In this document: in pieces, positions 35,136 through 57,798 of the stretch
Numbering within the stretch: position 1 is the stretch's first letter
Layout: every line of letters begins with the position of its first letter
Origin: Luidia sarsii
Taxonomy: Eukaryota; Echinodermata; Asteroidea; Paxillosida; Luidiidae
Assembly: GCA_949987565.1 (NCBI GenBank)
Contig: OX465120.1
Span: forward strand, 498,501-562,500
DNA length: 64,000 nucleotides
Direction of reading: 5' to 3'
Made by a program: the position numbers and the translations under genes
The notes under the pieces: model-generated
The model's input: the letters and a program-made list of their open reading frames with translations, nothing else
Databases searched by the model: none
Told to the model about the DNA's origin: nothing

Positions 35136-35422
35136 GCGTACAATCAGAGGAGTGTCAGAACACTGAAGCTGTGACGTCAAGTAACATTTCTGAGATAATA
35201 TTGCACTGAAACATTATATTGTACAATTTTGAGGATAAAGCAAATTCCCCCTATGATCCAATTTGAACGTTTCAACCCACTGTTTGTTGAAATACCCCCC
35301 TGTATTGATAATGAACACGTCTGTCGGTTGTAAGCGGTTTCAAAATCGGTTGTGTCGGTTTCAAAATGAATGGGACGTGAATTATATTCGTTAAATATTG
35401 AGTATTTCCTCAAACGTTCGCC

Positions 35423-42045
<6,623 letters not shown>

Positions 42046-44449
42046 CCGATTGAGCCCTATAGGTTACGTGACCTATAGTGGGTATCAAACAATCACCAAA
42101 CATGACGGCCCTTATAGTATAACAAGGAGCCGTTGGCAAAGAGCCAAAAGAAATAGTTGTACTCACGTATAGGCCTGTGTGCTGCTTGTGTAGCGCCATT
42201 GTACATATACATATAGCGCAGGTCGGCCGCCATTGCTGGAAGAGCTGAAGTCACCGCGGGCGCCATGTTTCCACTTCCATAACGCACGATCTACCAGCCT
42301 TGTTCCCAGGGTCAGGCACTCAACTCGTTCCCAGAGACGCAGTTTACAAACTGCGAGTGCAAACATGGCGGCTTTCTGTGTCTGTGCGCAGCAGCTCCTC
42401 GTCAACACACTCTTCAACGTCAACATGCTCCCCTAGCTGCCTAAACATTACTGTCGGACAGTGCGGACCAAGCGCGCTCGCTGTGCGGCACGGGTACTAC
42501 CTGACCAAAGTTTTAGGGGGCTAGGGAGCGAGAGCGTGTTGTTGACACCGAGGTGCAGCACAGGCGTCAGTTGGTCGTGTAGAACGCACGTGATTATACA
42601 AGCCCCGTGCAGTATTCATCGTTCTCATAGTCATAGCGTATAGGCTTAGAACGGCCCCTCCTTTGTGTGTGATGCTGTGTAGTGAGAGCAATCCATCGTG
42701 TTTTGGCTCTGCAATTCCAAGCAGAGTAAAGGCAAAGATCACTCAACCAAGATGACCAAGTCATGCAGTCCCTTGAATGAAAGAGGAATGCGACATTACG
42801 ACGAATACATAGACACTTAATCGCCAAGCCGCCATCTTGTATTCGTCCCATTTGAAACCTGTCCTAAATAGTCGGGTGCCTTTTTATCTCAAGCGGGAGA
42901 GTGCGTGTCGTACCGATGGGGAGTGCAGGCAAAGACGACCGCGGATTGTCCAACAAGAAAGGGCGGGAGTTTTAGTCTGCCGCCCTCTATGATCGATGTA
43001 AATAATTGTGAGTTGTTTTTCTTTCCTCCTTAAAGACAGCTTATAAATACTAAAAGTCTAGCATTGCTTCTTATATTCGATGTGGTTATTTTTAAAGTTT
43101 GTATAAATTTGCAATTATAAATTAGATATTTTTTTAGTTTTTATAATCGCCATGTGTATATGCTTGCCTAGATAGATATTTTGTACAGCCACATGTACCC
43201 GCCTAATTATTTCGTAAATAATTTAAGGAGGTCCAGGTGTTTCGAACCTAGCAGAACTTTTCTTAAAGGCAGAGATAGACCCTCCGGGGTGCTAACTTAA
43301 GGTCCTCCGAGATTTTCATCTTTCTAGTTTTTCAAGTCGGGAGGTATGAAAGTAGATACCATGACGCAAATAATGGTCACCCACATAGAAGTTTAATTAA
43401 CACGACCATTTTAATTATTTCGACTCACGATCTACTTAACAATATTACGAAAAGAATTGAGAAATTGGCAAAGAAAACTTGGACCGGACCAGGACTTGAT
43501 CCAGAGACCTCTGGACTAACACACCAGAGGTCTCTGGTTCAAGTCCCGCTCCAGTCAAAGATTTCTTTGCCATTTTTATTTTATTTGTTTCTAATAATTA
43601 TTTCGAAATTCAATACCCAAAAAATGAAATAAATCCTTTGTATATAAATGCACAATATTAAACAGTTTGACATTATTTCTTGCGGAATTAGGCAAAGCGA
43701 ATGAAAGAATAAAATAATTATTTATTAATAAAATTAAATGATGCTTACTTTCCAATATTCTTATTTGAACGGTGCCCCTTTCCCTTTTCTGAATTCATCC
43801 GGATTTCTTTCCTCTACCAATAGACCAATTATGCCTGTACTAATTAATTCACCAAATAAATTGTCCTAAAATTAAACCCTTTCGACCACCACTGCATTTC
43901 ATGTTATACTATCTAAAAATGTGTTTTCAAACTCTATTTCGAAATTTTAGATTTTTCTACATTTTGAAGAAATTGAATTATTGTAAACATTTTAAGCAAA
44001 TACACACAAAATTGATCATTTTAAAAGTCGTAAATCAAAAGTCAATTAATGAAATTTCGCTAAAAACCGATTGTAGGTAATCACAAGATTTGATAAATTT
44101 TAAGAGATGGTCAAAATTGACGTTCTACTTTGTCACACGCGCGCACATTATTACTAAAAATTACGATTTGACAATAATTATTTGGTAATTATAATTTTGG
44201 TTATAAATTAAAACAAACTGCTGCAAAGTAATTAGCTTTGATATTTAATACAGAATGCAATGAAAACAAATCTCACATGGACATCTAAGTGGTAAATTAA
44301 TCCTGTTAATTTTCCTTCTCACAAAAGAACCTATTTATATACGAAAAAAGCAAGAATTGATAATGAATAAAAATACAATGAAATTCCTCTGATAAAGTAA
44401 ACGAAGAGAGAAATTATCATTGAATTGCTGAACTTGAGTAAAATCTATC
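42046..44449. other. Intergenic region without a recognised gene
   Basis: Holds a GC-richer stretch (42200-42560) with a relative of the 2236-2430 element in reverse (42310-42570; CGGACCAAGCGCGCTCGC), a degraded GGCCTGACG core near 43230, a SINE fragment (43475-43580) and AT-rich DNA after 43600. Short frames on both strands lack splice or family signals. Confidence 0.6.
43475..43580. mobile_element. tRNA-SINE tail in inverted arrangement
   Basis: GGCAAAGAAAACTTGGACC is followed by an inverted copy of the region, with CCAGAGGTCTCTGGTTCAAG and ending TTTCTTTGCC. GGTTCAAGTCC matches a Pol III B box. Confidence 0.6.
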
Positions 44450-47818
<3,369 letters not shown>

Positions 47819-48289
47819 GGCTGCAGATTGAGCAGTGTTTTTGGGGGGATAAGTTTGTCCTCTCTTCTTCTTTTTTCGAGAGCGAGAGAAAACGATGTGC
47901 TTCTGGCTTGACGCGCGGATCCAGACTGGTGATACGACACTTGGGGGACAGATGGGTGTGGCCAGGAGAAATTTGTGGGTGCCTGGGAGGTAACTATCAC
48001 CAGGAAAGCTTGGCGTTTCTATGACAACGTCACTAACATTTAATTAGGTGGCCATACGGTAGCCAATTATACATTATGATAATCGTTGTGGGGCTTATGA
48101 TGCATTTTCAGGCCCAGAAAAGCGCAATAAAAACAACAAATACTTATTATAGACGTTTTTTTTTTTTTTTTACAATAGGCAATATCTATCATTAATCGAA
48201 AGAATAAATTGAAATGAATTAAGTATACATATAAGTCTTGTTATTCTCTTTTTAACATAAAATTTTTGTAATCATCCATCCATTCATCC

Positions 48290-49675
48290 CTATATACCTC
48301 CTCACTCGATCCCTCTGTTCCTCTCTCCCTCCCTCCCTCTCTCACTTCCCCTTCATTCCTCCTACTCCCTCCCTGCCTCCCTCCCTCCCTGCCCCCTGCC
48401 TCTCTGGCTCCCTCCTTCCCTCCCTCCATACCCATCTCCCTCCCTCCCTGCATCCCTCCCCGCCTCCCTCCCCGCCACCCTCCCCTCCCTCCCTTCCTCC
48501 CTGGCTCCCTCCTTCCCTCCCTCCATACCCATCTCCCTCCCTCCCTGCCTCCCTCCCCGCCTCCCCCCCGCCACCCTCCCCTCCCTCCCTTCCTGCCTGC
48601 CTGTCTCCCTCCCTGCCTGCCTCCCTGTCTCCCTCCCCTCCCTCCCTCCCTCCCTCCCTGCCCCCTGCCTCTCTGGCTCCCTCCTTCCCTCCCTCCATAC
48701 CCATCTCCCTCCCTCCCTGCATCCCTCCCTGACTCCCTCCCCGCCACCCTCTCCTCCCTCCCTCCCTCCCTGGCTCCCTCCTTCCCTCCCTCCCTCCCCA
48801 TCTCCCTCCCTCCCTCTCTCACTTCCCCTTCATTTCTCCTACTCCCTCCCTGCCTCCCTGCCCCCTGCCTCCCTCCCTCCCTCCCTGCCCCCTGCCTCCC
48901 TGGCTCCCTCCTTCCCTCCCTCCATACCCATCTCCCTCCCTCCCTGCATCCCTCCCCGCCTCCCTCCCCGCCACCCTCCCCTCCCTCCCTTCCTCCCTGG
49001 CTCCCTCCTTCCCTCCCTCCATACCCATCTCCCTCCCTCCCTGCCTCCCTCCCCGCCTCCCCCCCCCCGCCACCCTCCCCTCCCTCCCTTCCTGCCTGCC
49101 TGTCTCCCTCCCTGCCTGCCTCCCTGTCTCCCTCCCCTCCCTCCCTCCCTCCCTCCCTGCCTGCTTGCCTCCCTCCCTCCCCCTCCCTCCCTGCCTCCCT
49201 GTCTGCCTGCCTGCCTGCCTCCCTCCCTCCCTGCCTGCCTGCCTGCCTGCCTCCCTCCCTCCCTCCCTCCCCCTCCCTCCTTGCCTGCCTCCCTGCCTCC
49301 CTGCCTCCCTCCCTACCTTCCCGCATCCCTCCTCTCCCTCCCTCCCTCCCTGCCTGCCTCCCTCCCTGCCTCCCAGCCTCCCTGCCTCCCTGCCTCCCTC
49401 CCTACCTTCCCGCCTCCCCCCTCCCTCCCTCCCTGCCTGCCTGCCTGCCTCCCCCTCCCTCCCTCCCTCCCTCCCTGTCTGCCTGCCCGCCTCCCTGCCT
49501 GCCTCCCTGCGTGCCTCCCTCTCTACCTGCCTCCCTGCCTGCATGTTTGTCTGTCTCCCTCCCTCTCTCCCTCCCTCCCCGCCTCCCTCCCTGTCTCCTT
49601 CCCTGCCTCCCTCCCCGCCTCCCTCCCTGCCTCCCTCCCCAACCCCTCCTTCCCTCCCTGCATCCACCCATCGTT
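48290..49675 (+). repeat. C/T-rich (CCCT)n minisatellite between divergent genes
   Basis: About 1.4 kb of CCCT and CCTG units, with a higher-order repeat in the first half: blocks with CCATACCCATCTCC recur near 48425, 48525, 48695, 48920 and 49020. It fills most of the 2.1 kb between the two head-to-head lectin genes. One strand is almost pure pyrimidine, so triplex DNA is possible. The long Gly-Arg-Glu and Pro-Ser-Leu frames are not genes. Confidence 0.93.
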
Positions 49676-49934
49676 CCTTCCTTTCATAGAGAAAGCCACG
49701 ATACCGACGCGTGATTAATTAAGGATGAATGTCAAGGCAACTCGAAGATAATTGCAACGCGCAAACGGCCAGAAATTCAATTACAGTGGCTTCCAGCCGG
49801 GTGATGATCAGAATTCGATGAAGACAGTGAGTAGCTGAGCACGCAACAGGTGCACGACTCACTGCTCACCCTTCCTCAGATCTGCTTAGAGCCTTGTCGA
49901 GAGAAGGAGAGTGAGAACAAAGAGAGGAGAAGCG

Positions 49935-52900
49935 ATGGCTGCGTGCGTTGCCATAGCAATGGCGCTCTTTACGCTAGTTTTGTCTCCGGAGTCCGTCGTG
50001 GTCCGAGCTATAAAGTGTTCCCCCTGTCCGTTCGAGTGGCGTCACCACGGACCGCGTTGCCATCGATACCGCGAGGAGAACTTGCCGGCAAACAAGGCGC
50101 AAGAGTCCTGCGGTAACCACGTGTCCGGGAATTGGGCCAGCCAACTAGCGAGCGTCGATTCACTGGCTACGATGGTGCAATTGATGCAGTACGTGGACGA
50201 AGTCTTCAACAACGACAAACTGGCAAATCAAACCAAGTACATCAGGCTTCATCGCATCGAAAGAGAATACGGTGAGTTAAATATCCAAATATCAGTGCAA
50301 CAACCGTTCTAATTCGTTTTGATTCCGAGCAAAGATTACGATGTTTTAATGCTGAGCATATAGGCCTACTCAAGTTTCGAAAATTGCGATTTTAGATATG
50401 ATTTTTTTTTTCAGTATTCTTCTCTGCAGCACTAGTAGGAGCTGATATGAATCTGTTAAGTTGTCCTACTAATTTAAACAGAAATGAATACGCTTCATGT
50501 TCACAAGCTATTTCAAGTAAATATGCCCCAAGAACACCTGCTTTGGTTTAAATCTCAAGAATTTGGAGGGGGTGACGTTTCGATCCTAGCAGGACCTTTC
50601 CCAAAGGCAGAATGACAGGGACAAAACAATAGTAGGAAGGGGAGAGTAACAGGGACATGGATGACAGACAGAGGACAAAGGGGACAGGTGGTAGGGTGGT
50701 ATCGAAGGAAAGGGGTGGGCAGGGTTATTTTGTTAGAACAGGTCAAGCATCATGTACAACTAGCTCATTCAGCTCAATTGTAGTTTAAAGAAAAATGAAG
50801 GTATTTTTTTGGGGGTGGTCTACGAAGATCCTGGATGTTGACTTTATTTTCGTCAAAAACCTTTCCATATCAAGTAATTCAACACAAAATGCATGATTAC
50901 AGACTTCAATGATTAAAATAATGCCAACATCAAGCAATTAGGGAGACTGATTTATCACAACTTACAGGACTTTTCTCAAAGACAGGGAATTTCGACAAAG
51001 GTTCAAAAGTCAAAAGCGTCAGGCCTTCAAAATAATGCCCATACAACAATGCCGTGTGGTTCTGTAAGAGCGTTCGATTACTGTGCATTGGTCAAACCCT
51101 GGTTAGTGTGGCGTCGCTGTCTACCGTACCAAGCGTAAACGCAGGGACAACCCGGTGTCATGCCAAATAGTGTCCCCTGCCAAATAGTGTCCACTCATTA
51201 GCATACTGATCGCTGATTGGTCCAATACGTATGACATTCAACCACCGTGGTTGGGGTATGGTTGCGCACTACACACGCATTGTGTATGGTTGCTGGCCTA
51301 ACACACGCAACGTTGGGCACTTTGGTACCGTTGGACCCTAACTGTAACCGTAACGCTAACCCTAACCCAAACAACCCTAATCCTAGTCCTAACGCTAACC
51401 AATCAGCGATCAGTATGCTAATGAGCGGACAGTATTTGGCAGGGACACTTTTTGGCAGGACACCGGGTCTGACTTCCGATTAGCTAATCCAACGCACCTT
51501 AAATCACACGCAGTCGCTAGAGGTTGTCTTTGCACAACCAGTGAGTTATGAAACCTATGTAATCATTAATATGCGGTGCCATGCCGTTGGAGAGAAATCT
51601 TTCATTTTGTTTCAATTAGGTTGCAATTCATTGGATGAGAATCTCCCGTCTTCGTGGTTGATTGGAGTTCCCGCACTTATCCCGAGAATTATTCTAGGTG
51701 TTAAATGGAATTTGATTGCTTTATGATTGAGGCTGGATGTCCACATAGCAACGAGACTTTACTGAGAAAAAATCTCTCAATTGCAATAAATTGTCGGAAT
51801 TAATTTTAAATTGCCTTGGTGATTGAAATGAGGAAGGGTGTTCCGCGAACTATTAAGGCACTTAGATTATTTACGATTGTGCCTATAAGTTACCATGGCA
51901 GCAATCTAGGGAAACAAAGCGCTCAAGGATACGTTTGGCAACAGACAATATCAGAACAACAATTCCGCCTATATACCCCACTGCTGGGAATTATTTACTC
52001 TATCATTTTTTTTATACTGTATCAAAATAACTTCCTACACGTTACTTTCCAATTGGACCCATGTTTGGGGTGAAATTAGGTCGAAGGTCAAAGGCTGTGG
52101 TTCGTGATATCACATTAATTTTTATTTTTTCAATTATTTGTTTCCTTTTTTACCAAACAAAATGGGAGGGCCTGACGTTTCGATAATAGCAGGACCTTTT
52201 TTGACGTTTGCATTTTGGTGATTTTAGTCAGTCAGCAGTTTGCAACATTTTTGCATATAACTCGTTTTCTGAATTATGCAAATATGTTAAAAACCGCTGG
52301 CTAGCAGGCCAGGTAAATGTGCTCAAAGGCAGCATTTGAGAAAGGTCCTGCTAGGATCAAAACGTCAGCCTTTGAGAAAGGTCCTGCTAGGATCAAAACG
52401 TCAGCTTTTGAAAAAGGTCCTGCTAGGATCGAAACGTCAGCCTTTGAGAAAGGTCCTGCTAGGATCGAAATGTCAGCCTTTGAAAAAGGTCCTGCTAGGA
52501 TCAAAACATCAGCCTTTGAGAAAGGTCATGCTAGGATCGAAATGTCAGCCTTTGAAAAAGGTCCTGCTAGGATCAAAACGTCAGCCTTTGAGAAAGGTCC
52601 TGCTAGGATCGAAACGTCAGCCTTTGAGAAAGGTCCTGCTAGGATCGAAACGTCTGCCTTTGAGAAAGGTCCTGCTAGGATCGAAACGTCAGCCTTTAAG
52701 AAAGGTCCTGCTAGGATCGAAACGTCAGCCTTTGAGATAGGTCCTGCTAGGATCAAAACGTCAGCCTTTGAGAAAGGTCCTGCTAGGATCAAAACGTCAG
52801 CCTTTGAGAAAGGTCCTGCTAGGATCAAAACGTCAGCCTTTGAGAAAGGTCCTGCTAGGATCAAAACGTCTGCCTTTGAGAAAGGTCCTGCTAGGATCAA

Positions 52901-55900
52901 AACGTCTGCCTTTGAGAAAGGTCCTGCTAGGATCAAAACGTCTGCCTTTGAGAAAGGTCCTGCTAGGATCAAAACGTCAGCCTTTGAGAAAGGTCCTGCT
53001 AGGATCGAAACGTCAGCCTTTGAGAAAGGTCCTGCTAGGATCGAAACGTCAGCCTCTTCTTTTTTGTCAATTCTTTCCCCCAGGAAATTATAGCATGATA
53101 TATAGCAACTCACTCGATTCTCGACTGGAAAAAGGCGGGAATTCCGAGGATTGCAGAGAGCAAACACCTTCCGTCGCCGTGTCGATGAGTGACACGGGTA
53201 CGGGCGTCTACGGCATGGTTCCCGCCCCCGAGGTGGTCGAGCAAAGATGTGCCGTTTACGCCGGTGAGGGCGCCTACCTCGACCTGGGAGATTTCGCCGG
53301 CACGTGCGTCTCCGATCCAGACCTGTGCGCCTCAGAAGCCATGACCTGGTCGGTCTGGATCAAGATGGCCTCGTCCGCCCGAGATGGGTACATCTTATCG
53401 ACAGGGGGGCGGACAAGACAAGGCAGGGGCATATACGTTCGGAAAAATAGAGGTCAATTAAGTGCCGGAGCTCGATCTCTACGCAAATCGAGGTCGTGGG
53501 TAGAATACCTGGATCTTTCGTTGATCCCGTTCGACACGTGGTTTCATTTTGCGCTGGTGGTGGAGCTTCGAACGACCCCACCTCAGTTGACTGTATACGT
53601 GGACGGTGCCGCGTTCAACTTCAACTCATCGGGAAGCGGCGACTTGTCCTACCACGACACATGCACCAGGGTGTACGTGGGGTCTTCCAACCCATGCGGT
53701 AGCACGTCCTATTCCAGTCTGGTAGACGGAACCTCCGCAGCTTACAGTAACCTGATGGTGTTCGACAACGCCCTGACGTCCGCGCAGATACAAGCACTCT
53801 ATGCCTGCGGCTCTCTGGGTGAGTAAGTTACTTTGTGCTCAGCTCCCACTAAGAACATCTAAACCGTGAACATGGGGTAAACGTGTCATTTAAATCATTG
53901 AAAAGAAAATTCACCGTGTTTTCACTCCTATTTCATGGCACACATTAATTTTCACGGTGTTTTCACCAGTGGTCTCCAAGGCCACATTCCTGGTGGTAAA
54001 TGGCTAGATGCAATTTAGAAGTATCTGGGAGTGACAGTTACAAGGACACCATACAGGGGGCTGGTGGTCCCAACTGGTAATTGAATTAGCCATCCCTCAA
54101 GGCTGGAGCTTGCCACCCTAGATATTCACGGTTTTTTCACGGTCCCTTTAGTGACCTGAAGATGTCCTTATCAGGTCAGAGAAGCAATTATTTTCACGGT
54201 GAATTCACTGTAAAATGCATCATGAAATCACAGTGACCTTTTAGTTTCACGGCGAAATGACATTTTCACCCCTTTTTCATGGATTTGATGTTCATATAGT
54301 GTCCACATTATGCGGAATTCAATGAGGTTTGTTGGTTTTCTTTTTGACCTTGCTCGACGTGATAAACACGGAGTATTCAGTGCTTTGCCCGGTGCTTGAT
54401 AATTTCAGGCAGCTCGGGCGGGATTCGAACCCGCGACACCTTCATCCGATCTCCTGATGGCGGGCAGTGCACGCGCTGTCCGAAACGTTGGCTTCACCGA
54501 CACTCCTCCAAGTTAAACTTGCTCACAAAAAAAATGAGGCATGCTCATGTTGTCACCGCAAACCTCTTACATCGTGAACTCATGCAAGCTTCCCAAACAA
54601 TACAGAACTGAGTAGAATTCCAAGCTATGTTCTGAACAATTGGACCATTAGAACCCGCGACTCATGCTTTCAAGTGAGTATTAATTAATCACTGGAGCAC
54701 TGAGATGGGTGAGGTTGTGTGGTGAAAGTATGTAGTTTTAAAAAAGGTCTTCGATGTTTATTATTTTATCTATTCTGAATATAGATTGGGATTTGAAGAT
54801 AAGAAGCCTATACTTCGATGGTACTCACATGGACAGTGACAGCCTCCGCTACGTCTGCGAGGCCAGCGCCTCTACCGGACCGACCATTAACTGGAGAGTG
54901 TATCACGCAGACCAGGCACAGTGGGAAGATCTGGGCCCGTCCAGCGGGCCAGGCGTGGACATCACCCCGACCAGTCTCTCCACTTGCGTGGTGCAGTCTG
55001 TCCTGGTGATCGATCGATCCCGTGGGCCGAGCTCGGACGGTGATATCGTCGCCTGCACGGCTACTGATGGCTTGAAAAACGCATCCGTCTACATTCGTCA
55101 AGGTAAATCCTCCTCAATCTACAACCTACGAAATACCAAACGATAACAAAAAATGATAATACATAACATTTTGTAAACCTAATTAAGAGCTGCGGCTGTT
55201 TCTAATCACGACATTTTCTGTCTACAAATTAGAACCGGAACTTCAATGAAAACCCGAATTATGAATCGTACATTTTACAACAACACAAGAACCAGTATGG
55301 AATTGAAAGATAGCATTCCTAAACATTGTTGCTTTAGATTAAGAAGATAAATTTGTGTACCAAAATATCAAAAACGAGTAGAAAATCAAAGAAAGCAGTG
55401 AAAATCACCTTTGACCTATTATTTATTTTAATTTTTTGTCTAATTATCTGATCAAGTATTTTCTTTTTTGTCTAATTTCTCTCTACTTTTGTCATCTTTG
55501 ATAGGATCCAATGCGCATATTGGTTACAGCGACCATCAGTACGGCGGTGAGTAACAAATAAATAATAATTAAATCTTCAAAAAGACTTCCTTGGTCCATC
55601 CCTTCAAGACGTTCAAATCCACTGAACCTTATAGAAAATATGCCATGAATCAACGAAGGGATTTTGAACTGAAATCTGGTGTTTTTTTAAATGGTCCATG
55701 GACCTGGGATGCACATTGTGAACACTATGACGTACCAGAGGCTTAGCTTTGAGCTACGTAAGAACCAAACAATTGCTTAGCAGGAATTATATGTGACCCG
55801 GCACAGCATAATGAGGAATAACCCCCACTTTTGAGATTTTGAGGTGTTCTAATGATGTGAAATAGTATACCATTAGCTTTTAAATGATATCAGAATTATT

Positions 55901-56593
55901 TCCGTGTGAACTTTGTTGTAAATAGTACAAGGGGACTTCGCTCGTTCATTTGGTACCAGACACAATATAGCAGCGCCATTCTAACTCCTCGAAAGCGGCC
56001 ATTCAAAAAGGCAGAAACTTTACATTTTCATGAAAACAGTACACAAACACTCCCCCGAAATCCTTGTTTTTTTCAACATTTTGAGAGACGGATTTGTTGT
56101 TATCGAATTGAGAAGATACTTTGACTTCAGGCGTTGTTTACTCGAAAAGTGTTTTGGTGGGATATTCCTCATGTCGCTGTGCCGGGTCACATATGAGTCT
56201 TCACAAATATTTTGTGGTGTAATGGGGACTGTTCTTGGGTTGCATTCGACTTCTTCTTCTTCCTTGGCCAGAAATTATCTCAGAGAATCTGCTTTGATTC
56301 CAGAAGAATTTCTTGTGAGATTCATGCTGCTTGCTCTAGGAAACTGACCGGAGGTCACCCGAGGTCAAAGTTTAACAGACGCCATAGCCCATTCCCCTCA
56401 CACTTTCCATGTTCAAGTACTTGATGTGTTTGTTCTCTGATGATGTACCCTGAAGTCGTTTTTATCTTGTGTCTTAGGTTTGTTCGTCTCAAGGACTGGG
56501 ACCAATTACAATCGTGACGGATTTCTTGCAAGCATCGCAGACGATTCTTTGCCCTACCCTTTCATTTGTGAGATGGAGAAAATCCGTGGCTGA
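49935..56593 (+). CDS. Split C-type lectin protein with inserted LamG and Ig domains (plus paralogue)
   Basis: Five exons: 49935-50271, 53084-53818, 54785-55102, 55505-55546 and 56478-56593; 515 residues, same phases and same 42-base exon 4 and 116-base exon 5 as its minus-strand partner. The start is the ATG at 49935 (MAACVAIAMALFTLVL leader). Exon 1 holds the N-terminal lectin half (CPFEW, RCHRY, AQESC). Exon 2 (113-357) is LamG (MTWSVWIKM, WFHFALVVEL, LTVYVDG, YSNLMVFDNALT). Exon 3 (358-463) is Ig-like (RYVCEAS, INWRVYHAD, IVACTATDG). Exon 5 closes with YPFICEMEKIRG. Exon 5 shares 28 of 38 residues with the partner, exon 1 and LamG only about 30%. Likely secreted, from a head-to-head duplication; function unknown. 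Confidence 0.86.
50565..50720 (+). mobile_element. GGCCTGACG-family element
   Basis: GGGGGTGACGTTTCGATCC followed by TAGCAGGACCTTTCCCAAAG and the A/G-rich body, in intron 1 of the plus lectin gene. Confidence 0.65.
51140..51475. mobile_element. Foldback element with telomere-like interior
   Basis: Inverted ends of about 70 bases: CCAAATAGTGTCCCCTGCC, GCATACTGATCGCTGATTGG near 51200 and the complement CCAATCAGCGATCAGTATGC near 51400. Between them lies a degenerate CCCTAA-type tract (about 51334-51400, for example CGCTAACCCTAACCC). In intron 1 of the plus lectin gene. Confidence 0.75.
52327..53056 (-). repeat. 36-bp tandem array of the GGCCTGACG core, about 20 copies
   Basis: Each unit is GCCTTTGAGAAAGGTCCTGC followed by TAGGATC(A/G)AAACGTCA. 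Three frames are open through it because the unit is 12 codons. The array stops 27 bases before the splice acceptor of the LamG exon at 53084. It has no spacers and is not a CRISPR array. Confidence 0.95.
54405..54500 (-). other. tRNA-like sequence, probably a SINE remnant
   Basis: On the minus strand GCGGGTTCGAATCCCGCCCG forms a perfect T-arm and B box. The upstream part does not fold into clear D and anticodon arms, so it is unlikely to be a working tRNA gene. In intron 2 of the plus lectin gene. Confidence 0.5.
55789..56194 (+). mobile_element. MITE with ATATGTGACCCGGC ends, copy 3, with inserted DNA
   Basis: Same ends and interior as 20537-20747, but about 190 bases longer because of an insertion near 55900-56100. 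In intron 4 of the plus lectin gene. Confidence 0.8.
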
Positions 56594-57798
56594 AATGAGT
56601 TGATTAATGTTCACTTTGCTGGCCTTATCAGAGGAATTTTGTTGTATTTGAAATCAATTATTCAATCTCGCTTTTTTTTGTAGGCCTATTTATAGTATTT
56701 ATTCGTGAGACATAAAAAGTGTCGCTATTACTATTATTTCAGCACTTTCACTTTTAGCATCGCAAAATAATGATAATTGCCATAGCCGAAACAAATTGTG
56801 GCTAACATTTCAAGATTATTTATCACTTCGGTAACCTTAAAAAAAGGAATTTCATTTTGTTTGAATTTAATAATAAATCTTACTTTTTCGTATTAAGTGA
56901 TTAAAGTATTGTTTAAGTATTTGGCAGAAATATAGAATAATGATTAATTATTATGGCTAAAATAAGCAAGTAATATGTTCAGCACTTTTAGTTTCTGCAC
57001 TTTGAGTACAACCTTCTGTGAAATCTTTCTTTGTATAATGAATTCGATGTCAAATCATGCCGGTAAGATTTTTGAATTATTTTGTAGCAAGTAATCATTA
57101 ATATCATATATATATATAACCCTAACCCTTGACTCTGCCTTTGAGAAAGGTCCTGCTAGGATCGAAACGTCAGGCCCACTAAATTTTAGATCATATATAA
57201 TCGGTATCTTGATAAGGAAAAGTCGATCAAATTTTTAATTGTACGGGTTATAGCTGTTATGTTAGAAATATCTCAAATGAAATTAATTGCAGGCTGGGTT
57301 CTACACAAAATGAATTTAATTAAACTTTTGGCTGAACTACCTTGAGTTACGCTTGTAAGATACGCGCTGTATGAATAGATTAAACAAATTAAAATTGAAA
57401 AAGAAATTTATTTTCATTATTGTTTTGTATTATTCAAAAAATCTTTGTTTTTTCTTCTTTCATACGCGCTGTATGATTAGAATTTTTTTAATGAAAAAGA
57501 GTCGTCATTTCTTTTTGTTTTTTCATTATTCCAAAAATTGTTTGGCTTTTTTCTGCCGTTCTCTGCCTTTGAGAAAGGTCCTGCTAGGATCGAAACGTCA
57601 GGCTCACGAAATTATTTTTGAGATGTGTTAACCGGCCTGGCAAATCATGAACACAAGAGGGCAGCAAACATGCTAACGCTATCGCTGCACTCGAACGATT
57701 GAAATTTATTCGCATCCGATTTAGCGAAAAGTAATTCACTGAGCTCTCTTCGGCTCTGAAAAACTGGGATTCTCCGATTGCTTTAGGCTGGTGCAAGG
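56594..57798. other. Intergenic AT-rich region before AMBRA1
   Basis: No gene is seen. It holds a (TA)n TAACCCTAACCC patch near 57108 and two GGCCTGACG-family cores in minus orientation (57135-57186 and 57560-57606). The last 190 bases should contain the AMBRA1 promoter and 5' UTR, but no TATA box is evident. Confidence 0.6.

Noticed and set aside
42233..42850. Possible small gene or CpG promoter in the GC-richer stretch
   Set aside because: Part of it matches the dispersed element at 2236-2430, and no frame has splice or domain support.
48241..49667. 361- and 282-residue Gly/Arg-rich frames
   Set aside because: Translation of the C/T-rich minisatellite; no other coding signal.
52317..53093. 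258-residue frame of 12-residue repeats
   Set aside because: Translation of the 36-bp tandem array inside intron 1 of the plus lectin gene.
54405..54500. tRNA gene on the minus strand
   Set aside because: Perfect T-arm and B box, but I could not fold convincing D and anticodon arms; more likely a SINE remnant. A tRNAscan-SE run would decide.
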